Assembly (NCBI GenBank): GCA_902785325.1 | Contig: CACZXZ010000003.1 | Span: 19,357-83,356, forward strand | Reading direction: 5' to 3' | Origin: an uncultured Succinivibrio sp. | GTDB taxonomy: Bacteria; Pseudomonadota; Gammaproteobacteria; Enterobacterales; Succinivibrionaceae | Length of the DNA stretch: 64,000 nt | Shown: piece after piece, positions 17,436 to 26,287 of the stretch | How the letters are laid out: each line of letters begins with the position of its first letter | How positions within the stretch are numbered: the stretch's first letter is position 1 | Notes under the pieces: generated by a model | Told to the model about the DNA's origin: nothing | The model's database searches: none | The model's input: the letters and a program-made list of their open reading frames with translations, nothing else | Program-made: the position numbers and the translations under genes

Positions 17436-17448
17436 TGTGTATGTATAT
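17424..17448 (-). repeat. Alternating purine-pyrimidine inverted repeat over the stop/start junction
   Basis: ATATACATACA at 17424-17434 pairs perfectly with TGTATGTATAT at 17438-17448 around TTG. It spans the start codon of the His/Pro-rich gene and reaches the stop codon of the Lon-domain gene, so in RNA it would hide that start. Confidence 0.6.
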
Positions 17449-19022
17449 TACCACAAGTGCCACCAAGGTTTGAGGTTCTTGACAGCTCCAATAGCATCTA
17501 AGCGGTCGCAGATTTTACCACTAATAGAAGTGTTATCATCAGGCTCCCCCCATTGAGTCTTTAATAAGACTTTAGCAGCTCCTGTCACGTGGCCTACAGC
17601 GTAGATATGGAATCTATGTTCTTTAATAGCTTTTAAGACACTAGGTCTTAACACTAATTGATTTACACAACTTGCAGGAATGATGACACCTTGAGTACCT
17701 GTAAGACCATGTAAGCGACAGATCTTAAAAAAGCCTTCAATCTTTTCGTTAACACCACCTACAGGTTGTACATCACCGAATTGATCTACAGCACCTGTAA
17801 CTGCTAAATCCTGCCTTATAGGTAAGTCTGCTAAACTTGAAATTACGGCGCATAAACCTGTTAGAGAGGCAGAATCACCATCAATTTCAGAATATGATTG
17901 CTCAAATACTAAACTTGCACTTACAGGTAAGGGTTGCTCAGAGCCAAACTCATCTGATAAAAAGCCATTGATAATCATCATAGCTTTAGCATGGATTTGA
18001 CCTGCAAGCTCTGCTTTTCTTTCAATATCAACAACATCACCATCACCGCCAGCTCTTAATGTTGCTGTAATTCTTACAGGCTCTCCATACTCATAGGAAG
18101 TACCTGTGGTTTCAATCACACTAAGACCGTTGATTTGACCTACCACCTCACCTTGAGTTAGTAAAAGGATTTGATTGTCGCGGTGATTGCGAAGTTCAGA
18201 TTCAGCAAGATAGTTAACTCTAAAATCCTGAGCACCTAAAGCTTTTAAGACATCATACTCTTTTACAATTTCACCTTTTGAAAAATCACAAGCTTCTAAG
18301 ACTAACTGCCTTAATCTAATCTCAGGAAGACCAAGCCAACGTCTATCACCACTTTGACGACAACACCAAGAGCATAAAAGTCTTACTGCTGCTTTATCAA
18401 AAGGTTTTAAGTCAAAACGCTTAGCATAATAAGCTACAAGAGAGGCAACAGTATTTAGAGCACCTTTTACAGGAAACTCAAGGACAATGTCTGCTCTTAA
18501 GATATTATCAAGAGTTGGCCAAATTAAATTTAAGGCAGCACAATCCTGAGCATCGCCACATAGAATAAGCTTTAAGTCTTTGTTTTGAGCAAGACATGCG
18601 TCAATCATACCAAGCCATTTAGGATGATCTAAAAGGTGGGTACTTGGCATTACTACAATACCAGAGCGCGTAAATACACCTTCATTTTGCTCATCCCCAA
18701 AGCACTCAAACTTATTAGGAGCATAAGCTACCGTAGGTTCAATATTAGCGATGTCTTTTAATAATTCTAAGGTAAGATCAATAGTATCTACATTAGAGCT
18801 ACCACTTATCATTAAAAGATTATTATTAGCATTGCGAATAAGGGCTTTTACAGCATTTTTAGCACGCAACTGCATACTAGAAAAAGAACGAGGCTTAACC
18901 TCACTAGTATCTTTAAAATCTACTTCATCAAAAATAGTAATCAGATCTTGATACTCTAGTTCAATTACAGCATCTTGAGCCTGCTTAGCCTCAAGATTAT
19001 CTTCAGTAAAAACGTACTTCAA
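17448..19022 (-). CDS. Lon-protease-domain protein, YcbZ/LonH-like
   Basis: Carries the C-terminal Lon peptidase domain (S16) with the Ser-Lys dyad: EIDGDSAS with Ser384 and GGVNEKIEGFF with Lys427, plus GAVDQFGDVQPVGG. The N-terminal part corresponds to the AAA-like region of E. coli YcbZ (LonH, about 586 aa), but the P-loop position reads MISGSSNVDT with no GK[ST], so ATP hydrolysis is doubtful. Length 524. It follows tamB by 14 bases on the same strand and precedes the small His/Pro-rich gene. Substrate unknown; the dyad suggests it is still a peptidase. Confidence 0.85.
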   Translation of the reverse strand: MKYVFTEDNLEAKQAQDAVIELEYQDLITIFDEVDFKDTSEVKPRSFSSMQLRAKNAVKALIRNANNNLLMISGSSNVDTIDLTLELLKDIANIEPTVAYAPNKFECFGDEQNEGVFTRSGIVVMPSTHLLDHPKWLGMIDACLAQNKDLKLILCGDAQDCAALNLIWPTLDNILRADIVLEFPVKGALNTVASLVAYYAKRFDLKPFDKAAVRLLCSWCCRQSGDRRWLGLPEIRLRQLVLEACDFSKGEIVKEYDVLKALGAQDFRVNYLAESELRNHRDNQILLLTQGEVVGQINGLSVIETTGTSYEYGEPVRITATLRAGGDGDVVDIERKAELAGQIHAKAMMIINGFLSDEFGSEQPLPVSASLVFEQSYSEIDGDSASLTGLCAVISSLADLPIRQDLAVTGAVDQFGDVQPVGGVNEKIEGFFKICRLHGLTGTQGVIIPASCVNQLVLRPSVLKAIKEHRFHIYAVGHVTGAAKVLLKTQWGEPDDNTSISGKICDRLDAIGAVKNLKPWWHLW

Positions 19023-19036
19023 TTATTTGTCCTGTG

Positions 19037-22000
19037 TTAATCCATATCAAAACTGTAAATCAAATCTACAGATTGATCTAAAGATGAAACTAATTCTACA
19101 TAAAGTCTACGCAATAATTCATAACGTAACTTAAACTCATTAACAGAGTTAAACACGCCGTAGCCATAAGATAGACGGATTTTATTAGTTAAATAAGTTT
19201 GAAGTTCAACTTGAGTATCATCGCCATTACCAGATGATCCTAATTGAACTCCATCCATTCCAAACACGCCTACAATAGAATTTAATAATCCTGTGGTGGT
19301 ACCTAAACCTAGGGTCATCAATAGCTGAGAGCTTGAGTTATCAGAATTGTTGTTTTGGACATTCTTCTCAAGTCCATGACCATATAAAAGGTAGGAAACA
19401 ATTTCATTCTCACTCATAGTAGGTTTTGAAAACAAGGTAATTTGTGGCTTTTTAGCAGTACCATATACTTGTACACCTGCCACGACGTTATTCTCAACAG
19501 TGGAAGGATCAACTACTACCTCAGCCTCTAATTGAGGGGCATCTAAGCTACCTACAAAGTTAGCATTTGCTTTATTAACAATAAATTTATGACCATATAA
19601 ATCTACTCGACCATGCTCTAAATACAACTTGCCTAAACCTTGAATTTGATTTTGGGTAGAGCTTTTTTGAATATTTAGAAAGCCTTTAGCATCTGCCTTT
19701 AAGCCCATAGCATTAACTTTTAACTCATCGCCTAAGCTTACTTTAACATCAATTTCTAAGTCATTGTTAAGCTCTTGACTCTTAAGATTAGTTAATACCT
19801 GTCTTAAATTAGTTTGCTCATCAACAAAGATTTCATCCTCACTTGGTGTGACCCCACTGTTACCAAAGGAATTAAATTTAATTAAGCCTTTAGGAATACT
19901 AATGTTACCTTTGATTTTTAGGTGATCATCAAGTTCTGCATTAGTATTAACATTTACCATAGCCTCACCAAAGCTTAGTAAAAACAGATGTAAATTCTGA
20001 GCATTAAAATTCAAATTGCCATAAGCTTTATCGGTCCAATCAAGAGAGCCGTTTAAATAAGCTTTAGTTTCATTGATGGTAAAACTACCCTTTAAATCTC
20101 CAACAGAACCTTTGGCGTTTACGATAAACTCAAAATCGTCCACAGAGCCTACGTTATAGCGAGGCTGAGCATCGCCTTTTAACTTTACGTCACCAAAGAT
20201 TAAAGGTTTTTCTAAACTACCACTAACACTTAAGTTAGCATTAGCCACTCCATTTAAAGAGTTTACAGAGCCTGTAACTTTTGAGAATAAATCTAACGCT
20301 AAATTATTAAGCCTTAAATTACCTTTAAGAGCCTTAGTAGAGGTAGGATCACTTACCTCAAGATTTAAAGCTAATTGACCTTTGTCTCTTGCTAAAGCTA
20401 CCTCTAATTGAGAGCTTAAAAGTTTCTCGTTGGCATTTAGTTTTAAATAAACTTTTTTGTATGGTAAAAAGACATTTGATATAAATAAACGACCTTGAGT
20501 TGCACTAAGCTCGCCATTTATATTAGGAGTGCCTGCTACATATTCAATATGTGAGTTTAAGGACAACTTACCACTTAATTTTGAGTGGTTTGGTAAGTAC
20601 TTTTCACAAGTAGATAAATCTAAATTGTCTAAAACTAAATCGGTTTTAATCCCCTTTGGAACTAAGGTGGTGTTATTAAAATTGATGGTTGCAAAACCAT
20701 CTGATAAGGAGACTTTACTTATATCACCTTGTTGTTCTTTAAAATCATATTTAACCTTTACAGGCTCAGATAAGGTAATAGGATCAAGTACATTACTTAC
20801 AAGCATTAAGTTTGATAAAGTGCCTTGATAAACAGAAGTTTTCTCATCAAAACCACCTTGAGCGCCTAAATACGAGCCTGTAGCACTACCACAAGATAAA
20901 GTTAATTGATGATTGTTTAGAGTACCTGAAATATCAATGGTACATTTGCGATAAGCTTTTATACCTTTTTTAATGCGAATTAAATCGGTAATTACGGTAT
21001 TTGCAAACTTATGTTTATCAAGATCATAACTTGAATCTATCACAAGTTTTGATACATAAAAATCGTCATAAGAAATTCTGTCAGAGTTGCCACGGACTCT
21101 AATTAATGGCTTATCTAAGGCGCCACTTACAGCTAAATTTCCTTTAAAAGAACCTTTTAACTTAGGCATTAAGGCTGATAAATCCTCAAGATTTATGTTA
21201 CCTTTGATACTAGTCTTAGTGCCTAAATTACCTTTAATGTGGATATTATTAGCAACTTGACTAAAGTCTAGAGTATCTATGCTAAAACCTTTTACTCTAT
21301 CGCCAGATAAATTCTTAATCTTTATGGAAGTAGGCTCACCATATAGGAAAAAGTCACTGTTTAAATTGTCTACCTTAAAATTGATTACATCCTCTTTTGG
21401 CAAATAGGTAAATTGCAACTTACTATCAAAATCAAGGGAGCCTTTTAGGGCTGGTAAAAGCTCATTAGCATCCTCACAATTTAAACTTGCCCTACCTTCA
21501 AAATTTAAATCCTCGCTATAGTTTAGTTGACCTTCTGCTTTAGCTTTAAATTCGCGATTACCTAAAAAGCCTACTAAACTTACGCTTTTAAACTCTGCTC
21601 TATCAAAATTAAAATTAGTATCTACTTTTACCTTTAAATCAGAAAAGCCATGACCATAAAAGTTGTGGGTTAACAAAAGGTGGAGATCTTCAAATAAGGC
21701 ACCTTCAATTGACAAATCTATATCTGTAGCTACTAATTTGTCTTTGTTAGCCTCAAGTAGCATCGACTTAGTAATGGATTTGTGTTTTCTTGCCACAGTA
21801 GCTTTTTTAAACTGCTCTTCTACATACTTTAAGCTATCTAAAATAGATTCAGTATTAGGATAAGCTTGTCTAAGCTCGTTTTCTTTTGAAGTTATAGTGT
21901 CTAAAAATGGGTAAATTAAGCTTTTAGCTTTGATATATAAGCTACAAGGCATCTCATTAGACAATGGATTTATTCTAGCTTTTAAATTAACACTTTGTGG

Positions 22001-23011
22001 GTAGGTGGTTTTAGCACTTAAATTTAAGTTAGTTAAATTACCATACAGTCTAAAATTACCCGTTAAATCATACAAAGCTTGCTGATAATGAGTTTTGTTA
22101 TAGTGGGTTTTAGCGCCTTGCCCTTGTACATAAAAATCAAGATTGAAATAATCTACAAAGTCCATAGTGCCCTTTAAGTTAAAAGAGCCTAATCTATGGG
22201 TAATATCAATAGAATTTACAGTAAGTAAGGTACGATGCCAATACACCTTTAAGTTAGCATCAAAAAAGCCTGTAGAGTAACCATCCATGTAGTACTTTGC
22301 ATGCTTTAAGTTAAGATTTTTAAAAGCAACATCTAAAGGCAAATCCACTGTTGGAAGTTTTTCAATAGCACCGTTACCACTATCAAAAGTTAAGATCCTA
22401 GGTAGATTATTAGGCTCTGATTCAGTTGATTGATACTTTAAATGAACATTTGGTGAGTTAATTACACCATTGGTGATTTGAGCAAAATCGTCATAAGCTT
22501 CTAAAGCTAAATCAGCGCTATCTACTCTTACATCTACAATACTTGAAAGGTAGGCAAAATCTTTTAACTTTAGTTGCTTAATAAAAATGTGGGTTAAAAA
22601 ATCTAAACGAAACTCACTGTCGTCAGTATCGTCATCATCAGTTGCACTTTCACTATCAATAAGCTCCACTTCAAGCTTTGTAGCATCTAGCTTATCAATA
22701 ACAAAGGCGCCTTTAGCTATGTAATCGATAACATTGTAATTAAGCTCAAGCTTATCGGCTCTTACAATTACGGTATCAATTACATTAACTTCAAAATAGT
22801 TTTTGGTTTCAAATCCATGTAATACATCACCACGGTCAAACTTAGCAGTGATTTTTACATAGTCACTCAAGTAATTATTAACGTTGTTAACTAAGAAGAC
22901 TAAACCACTGTTGGTAGCTAAAAGATAATATAAAGCAGCAAATAGAGGTAAAACTACCACTATTGACAGTAGCATAAATAACTTTAAGGACCGCTTTAAT
23001 ATCTTTTTCAT
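19037..23011 (-). CDS. tamB: Translocation and assembly module protein TamB
   Basis: Very large periplasm-spanning protein (1324 aa; E. coli 1259) of the AsmA/TamB group, which works with TamA in outer-membrane protein insertion and is implicated in phospholipid transport. It has an N-terminal transmembrane anchor (about residues 10-33), a long beta-rich body with repeated short GxxxL/N-type strands, and the conserved C-terminal DUF490 region ending in LRYELLRRLYVELVSSLDQSVDLIYSFDMD. The start follows the tamA stop by two bases, the standard tamAB arrangement. Confidence 0.95.
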   Translation of the reverse strand: MKKILKRSLKLFMLLSIVVVLPLFAALYYLLATNSGLVFLVNNVNNYLSDYVKITAKFDRGDVLHGFETKNYFEVNVIDTVIVRADKLELNYNVIDYIAKGAFVIDKLDATKLEVELIDSESATDDDDTDDSEFRLDFLTHIFIKQLKLKDFAYLSSIVDVRVDSADLALEAYDDFAQITNGVINSPNVHLKYQSTESEPNNLPRILTFDSGNGAIEKLPTVDLPLDVAFKNLNLKHAKYYMDGYSTGFFDANLKVYWHRTLLTVNSIDITHRLGSFNLKGTMDFVDYFNLDFYVQGQGAKTHYNKTHYQQALYDLTGNFRLYGNLTNLNLSAKTTYPQSVNLKARINPLSNEMPCSLYIKAKSLIYPFLDTITSKENELRQAYPNTESILDSLKYVEEQFKKATVARKHKSITKSMLLEANKDKLVATDIDLSIEGALFEDLHLLLTHNFYGHGFSDLKVKVDTNFNFDRAEFKSVSLVGFLGNREFKAKAEGQLNYSEDLNFEGRASLNCEDANELLPALKGSLDFDSKLQFTYLPKEDVINFKVDNLNSDFFLYGEPTSIKIKNLSGDRVKGFSIDTLDFSQVANNIHIKGNLGTKTSIKGNINLEDLSALMPKLKGSFKGNLAVSGALDKPLIRVRGNSDRISYDDFYVSKLVIDSSYDLDKHKFANTVITDLIRIKKGIKAYRKCTIDISGTLNNHQLTLSCGSATGSYLGAQGGFDEKTSVYQGTLSNLMLVSNVLDPITLSEPVKVKYDFKEQQGDISKVSLSDGFATINFNNTTLVPKGIKTDLVLDNLDLSTCEKYLPNHSKLSGKLSLNSHIEYVAGTPNINGELSATQGRLFISNVFLPYKKVYLKLNANEKLLSSQLEVALARDKGQLALNLEVSDPTSTKALKGNLRLNNLALDLFSKVTGSVNSLNGVANANLSVSGSLEKPLIFGDVKLKGDAQPRYNVGSVDDFEFIVNAKGSVGDLKGSFTINETKAYLNGSLDWTDKAYGNLNFNAQNLHLFLLSFGEAMVNVNTNAELDDHLKIKGNISIPKGLIKFNSFGNSGVTPSEDEIFVDEQTNLRQVLTNLKSQELNNDLEIDVKVSLGDELKVNAMGLKADAKGFLNIQKSSTQNQIQGLGKLYLEHGRVDLYGHKFIVNKANANFVGSLDAPQLEAEVVVDPSTVENNVVAGVQVYGTAKKPQITLFSKPTMSENEIVSYLLYGHGLEKNVQNNNSDNSSSQLLMTLGLGTTTGLLNSIVGVFGMDGVQLGSSGNGDDTQVELQTYLTNKIRLSYGYGVFNSVNEFKLRYELLRRLYVELVSSLDQSVDLIYSFDMD

Positions 23012-23013
23012 CT

Positions 23014-24834
23014 TTAGAACTCAGGACCAAAGGACAAATGCAATTTAATTTGCCTATCATCCCCATCATGATCTATACCATAGGCAATATCTAGTTTAAA
23101 AATACCATAGTCTGACAAATATCTAAAACCAATACCTGGACCTAATAAAATATTTCTATCTTTTTTGTAATCGTCAGTACAAATAGCTGAATCTAAAAAT
23201 ACCGCGCCACGGGCATTAGTGATCCCTATAGGGAAGTTTAATTCAGCTGTAGTTGCAGTCAAATAACGACCACCTTTTAGTTTTCCGTTCTTTAAAGGAG
23301 CTTTATCTTTATAAGAAAAACCACGTAAAGTCTTCTCACCACCTGCAAAAAAGCGCATAGAAGGTGGAACTTTTAGAGCATCTGAGCCAATGGTAGCTCC
23401 TTGATATAGTTTATAGATAAAGCGAGTGTTTTCACTTGGTGATAACACACCTCTGATATCTAACTGACTGTGCCAAAAGTTCAAATCGGTAATGGCTGAG
23501 GTGGCAAATTTATTGTCAAAAGTAATGCTATAGCCTGTTTTAGGATCCATACCACCTGTGGTAGAACGACGGGATAATTGCAAGCCTAACATTAGGTTTG
23601 TGGTAAAGTCATCCTCTAAACCTTGAGTGTAATCCTCATATTCGGCAGCTAAATAGTAATCCCTTCTCCACTTGCCTAGCATATTTGCAACATAATGGAA
23701 GGAGGCATGGGATAAATCTGACAAAGTATCGTTGTAGTCAGTATGAATTTGAGCAGCCTTAATATAGAAATAATCTAAATTTGGATTTTTATGTGGGATT
23801 TTATAAATTGCTTGGGCATCCTGTTTAACGCTTGATACTCTAAGGTAAGAGTTAAAAGAATGACCACTCTCATTTATTAAAGGCTTATCCCAACCTAAAA
23901 TACCACGAATTTGCTCATCTGTAGAATAACCTAAACCTACTCTAAATAAGTTATTAGAATTTCTTGCAAGATTTACTTTAACAGGTACTTTATTATCCTT
24001 TCTATCCTCAACTAAAGCACGAACGTCTACTGCTTTATAAAACTTTGTCAAAGACAAAGAACTTGAGAATTTTTCTAAAGTTTTTGAGGAAAAATCCTGC
24101 CCTTCTGTAAAGTTAATTAAAGAATTAGATGGCTTTAGTAAGTTTTTAGTCTCATCATCAGCAATAATTTGACCAAAGTGATAGCGTTTTTTAGTATCTA
24201 ATAATAAAGTAATGTCAGCTGCATTTTGCTCTTGATAAACTAAAATTCTAGCTACGCTAAAGGAGGCATCAAAGAAACCTAACTCAATGGCTTTATTTAA
24301 CAGATCTTCTTTTAACTCTTTATAAGCACCATGATCTAACAATTTATAGGATTTGATGTTAGATGCTTTAATAATATCGTAAAAGGCTTGGTAGTCTGAA
24401 CCTTGACCTATGATATCAATCTGCGCATTACGAATATACAAAGGTTTACCAACATCAATATCCGCTACCACCTCATTTGCTAATTTGTCGTCTGCTTTTG
24501 GGTAAGTAAGCTTCACACTTGGATGATAGTAGCCATAGGCATGCAAAGCAGTTTGGATATTCTCTTTTATTTCACGGTCGTATAGCCTTGCTCTCTTTTT
24601 AGAAATAGTAGGTAAAGAAGCGATATAAGCATTGACATTGTTTAACACCACATCTTTATTTATACCTTTAACCGTCACTTTGACAGGATCATCAATGGTG
24701 TTTTTGACTTTAATAGGTTTATTGTCAGAACTGCAGGAGGTAGTAAACAAAACCATACCCATAAGTACTACTAAAACTTTAGGTTTTAGTTTTACCTTAT
24801 TTTTCAGAATGTTATGTTTGTTTTGTGGGTACAT
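23014..24834 (-). CDS. tamA: Outer-membrane translocation and assembly module protein TamA, possibly lipidated
   Basis: Omp85-family outer-membrane protein that pairs with TamB. POTRA-like domains occupy about residues 50-300, and the C-terminal barrel contains the lid-lock motif as RFFAGGEKTLRGFSYKD, with the final strand ending in LHLSFGPEF. Length 606 (E. coli 577). The N-terminus ends its hydrophobic stretch in LFTTSCSSD, with Cys34 where a lipobox Cys would be. The -3 Thr is atypical, so lipidation is an inference. It leads a tamA-tamB-lon-like unit. Its ribosome site is weak. A perfect -10 TATAAT lies on the minus strand at 24872-24877. Confidence 0.93.
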   Translation of the reverse strand: MYPQNKHNILKNKVKLKPKVLVVLMGMVLFTTSCSSDNKPIKVKNTIDDPVKVTVKGINKDVVLNNVNAYIASLPTISKKRARLYDREIKENIQTALHAYGYYHPSVKLTYPKADDKLANEVVADIDVGKPLYIRNAQIDIIGQGSDYQAFYDIIKASNIKSYKLLDHGAYKELKEDLLNKAIELGFFDASFSVARILVYQEQNAADITLLLDTKKRYHFGQIIADDETKNLLKPSNSLINFTEGQDFSSKTLEKFSSSLSLTKFYKAVDVRALVEDRKDNKVPVKVNLARNSNNLFRVGLGYSTDEQIRGILGWDKPLINESGHSFNSYLRVSSVKQDAQAIYKIPHKNPNLDYFYIKAAQIHTDYNDTLSDLSHASFHYVANMLGKWRRDYYLAAEYEDYTQGLEDDFTTNLMLGLQLSRRSTTGGMDPKTGYSITFDNKFATSAITDLNFWHSQLDIRGVLSPSENTRFIYKLYQGATIGSDALKVPPSMRFFAGGEKTLRGFSYKDKAPLKNGKLKGGRYLTATTAELNFPIGITNARGAVFLDSAICTDDYKKDRNILLGPGIGFRYLSDYGIFKLDIAYGIDHDGDDRQIKLHLSFGPEF

Positions 24835-25143
24835 TGTTAAGCTTTTGTTTCTATCTAAAATGTCTAGTTAGATTATACAAAACAAAGAGCGAGTTTTTAA
24901 GTCAAAACAACGATTTAAAAACGATTTTTTGATGTTAGTTAGGATAAAAAAATCTTATTTTTAAACAAGATAAAATTTAGCTTATAAAGCCTATTTAGGA
25001 TTAAAAAATGCCTAGTATATTTAACTTGAAAAAAATCAATATTCGTATAAAATATTGCAGACTAAGATCACTAAATCAATAAAAAATTTGAAACACCTGA
25101 TCTGCGTCAATTTGTGTACTCAATTACAAGTTTGGGGGTCTTT
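24835..25143. promoter_or_regulatory. Divergent promoter region between tamA and carA
   Basis: This AT-rich spacer holds a minus-strand TATAAT at 24872-24877 for tamA. For carA it holds TTGAAA (25026-25031), a 16-base spacer and TAAAAT (25048-25053). The carA transcript would then begin near 25060 with a leader of about 84 bases. I saw no clear ArgR or PurR operator and no further gene. Confidence 0.45.
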
Positions 25144-26283
25144 GTGGTCGCATCCGCAATTTTGGCTCTTGCCGATGGTACTGTATTCAAAGGTAAAGCT
25201 TTTGGTGCAGAGAAAACAACCACCGTTGGTGAGGTCGTCTTTAATACTTCTATGACCGGTTATCAAGAAATCCTAACCGATCCTTCATATGCTAGTCAAA
25301 TCGTTACATTAACTTATCCACATATTGGTAACTACGGTACTAATGATGAGGATGTTGAGTCATCAGATATCTTTGCGATGGGTTTAATCGTAAGAGATCT
25401 ATCACTTGTAGCATCTAACTTCCGTAATACCCAATCCTTAAGTGATTTTCTAGCTAAGTACAATAAGCCTGGTATCTACGGTATCGATACTCGTATGCTT
25501 ACAAGGATCTTACGTGAGAAGGGAGCTCAAAACGCTTGCCTATCAACTGATCCTAATATGACTGAGGAAAAGGCTTTAGAATTAGCCCGCCAATTCCCTG
25601 GCATCAAAGGCATGGATTTAGCAAAAGTAGTAAGCACCAAGGAAATTTACACTTGGACTGAAGGTACTTGGGAACTAGGTCAAGGATACGTAAACAAGAG
25701 CCGTACCGAATTTAACGTTGTAGCTTATGATTTTGGTATCAAGCGCAACATCCTAAGAATTTTAGCTTCACTAGGTTGCAAAGTAACAGTTGTACCTGCA
25801 ATGACCCCTGCAAGTGAAGTTATCAAAATGAATCCAGATGGAATTTTCTTATCAAATGGTCCAGGTGATCCTGAGCCTTGTACCTATGCACAAGAAGCTA
25901 TAAAGGAATTTATTAACCACAAGATCCCTCTATTTGGCATTTGCTTAGGTCATCAATTACTATCTTTAGCATCTGGTGCTAAGACCATTAAGATGAAGTG
26001 TGGTCACCACGGTGCTAACCATCCTGTAAGAGATTTACAAACAGGTGTTGTTTACATCACCTCACAAAACCATGGTTTCTGTGTAGATGAGAACACTCTA
26101 CCTGAGAATTTAAAAGCTACTCACAAATCATTATTTGATGGCACTTTACAAGGTGTTGAGCGCACTGACGTACCAGCCTTTAGTTTCCAAGGTCACCCAG
26201 AGGCAAGTCCAGGTCCTCATGATCCTATGGCTTTATTTAAGCACTTTATTGAACTAATGCGCACATATCGTCAAAAGGACTAA
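25144..26283 (+). CDS. carA: Carbamoyl-phosphate synthase small (glutaminase) subunit CarA
   Basis: Hydrolyses glutamine to feed ammonia to CarB, supplying carbamoyl phosphate for arginine and pyrimidines. I place the start at GTG 25144, not GTG 25114: the former has a GGGGG Shine-Dalgarno five to six bases upstream, and the resulting opening [16 protein letters not shown] lines up with the E. coli MIKSALLVLEDG start, giving 379 aa (E. coli 382). The class I amidotransferase domain has GICLGHQ with nucleophile Cys267 and a late [11 protein letters not shown] carrying His and Glu. The stop precedes carB by four bases. Confidence 0.95.
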   Translation: MVASAILALADGTVFKGKAFGAEKTTTVGEVVFNTSMTGYQEILTDPSYASQIVTLTYPHIGNYGTNDEDVESSDIFAMGLIVRDLSLVASNFRNTQSLSDFLAKYNKPGIYGIDTRMLTRILREKGAQNACLSTDPNMTEEKALELARQFPGIKGMDLAKVVSTKEIYTWTEGTWELGQGYVNKSRTEFNVVAYDFGIKRNILRILASLGCKVTVVPAMTPASEVIKMNPDGIFLSNGPGDPEPCTYAQEAIKEFINHKIPLFGICLGHQLLSLASGAKTIKMKCGHHGANHPVRDLQTGVVYITSQNHGFCVDENTLPENLKATHKSLFDGTLQGVERTDVPAFSFQGHPEASPGPHDPMALFKHFIELMRTYRQKD

Positions 26284-26287
26284 TACT

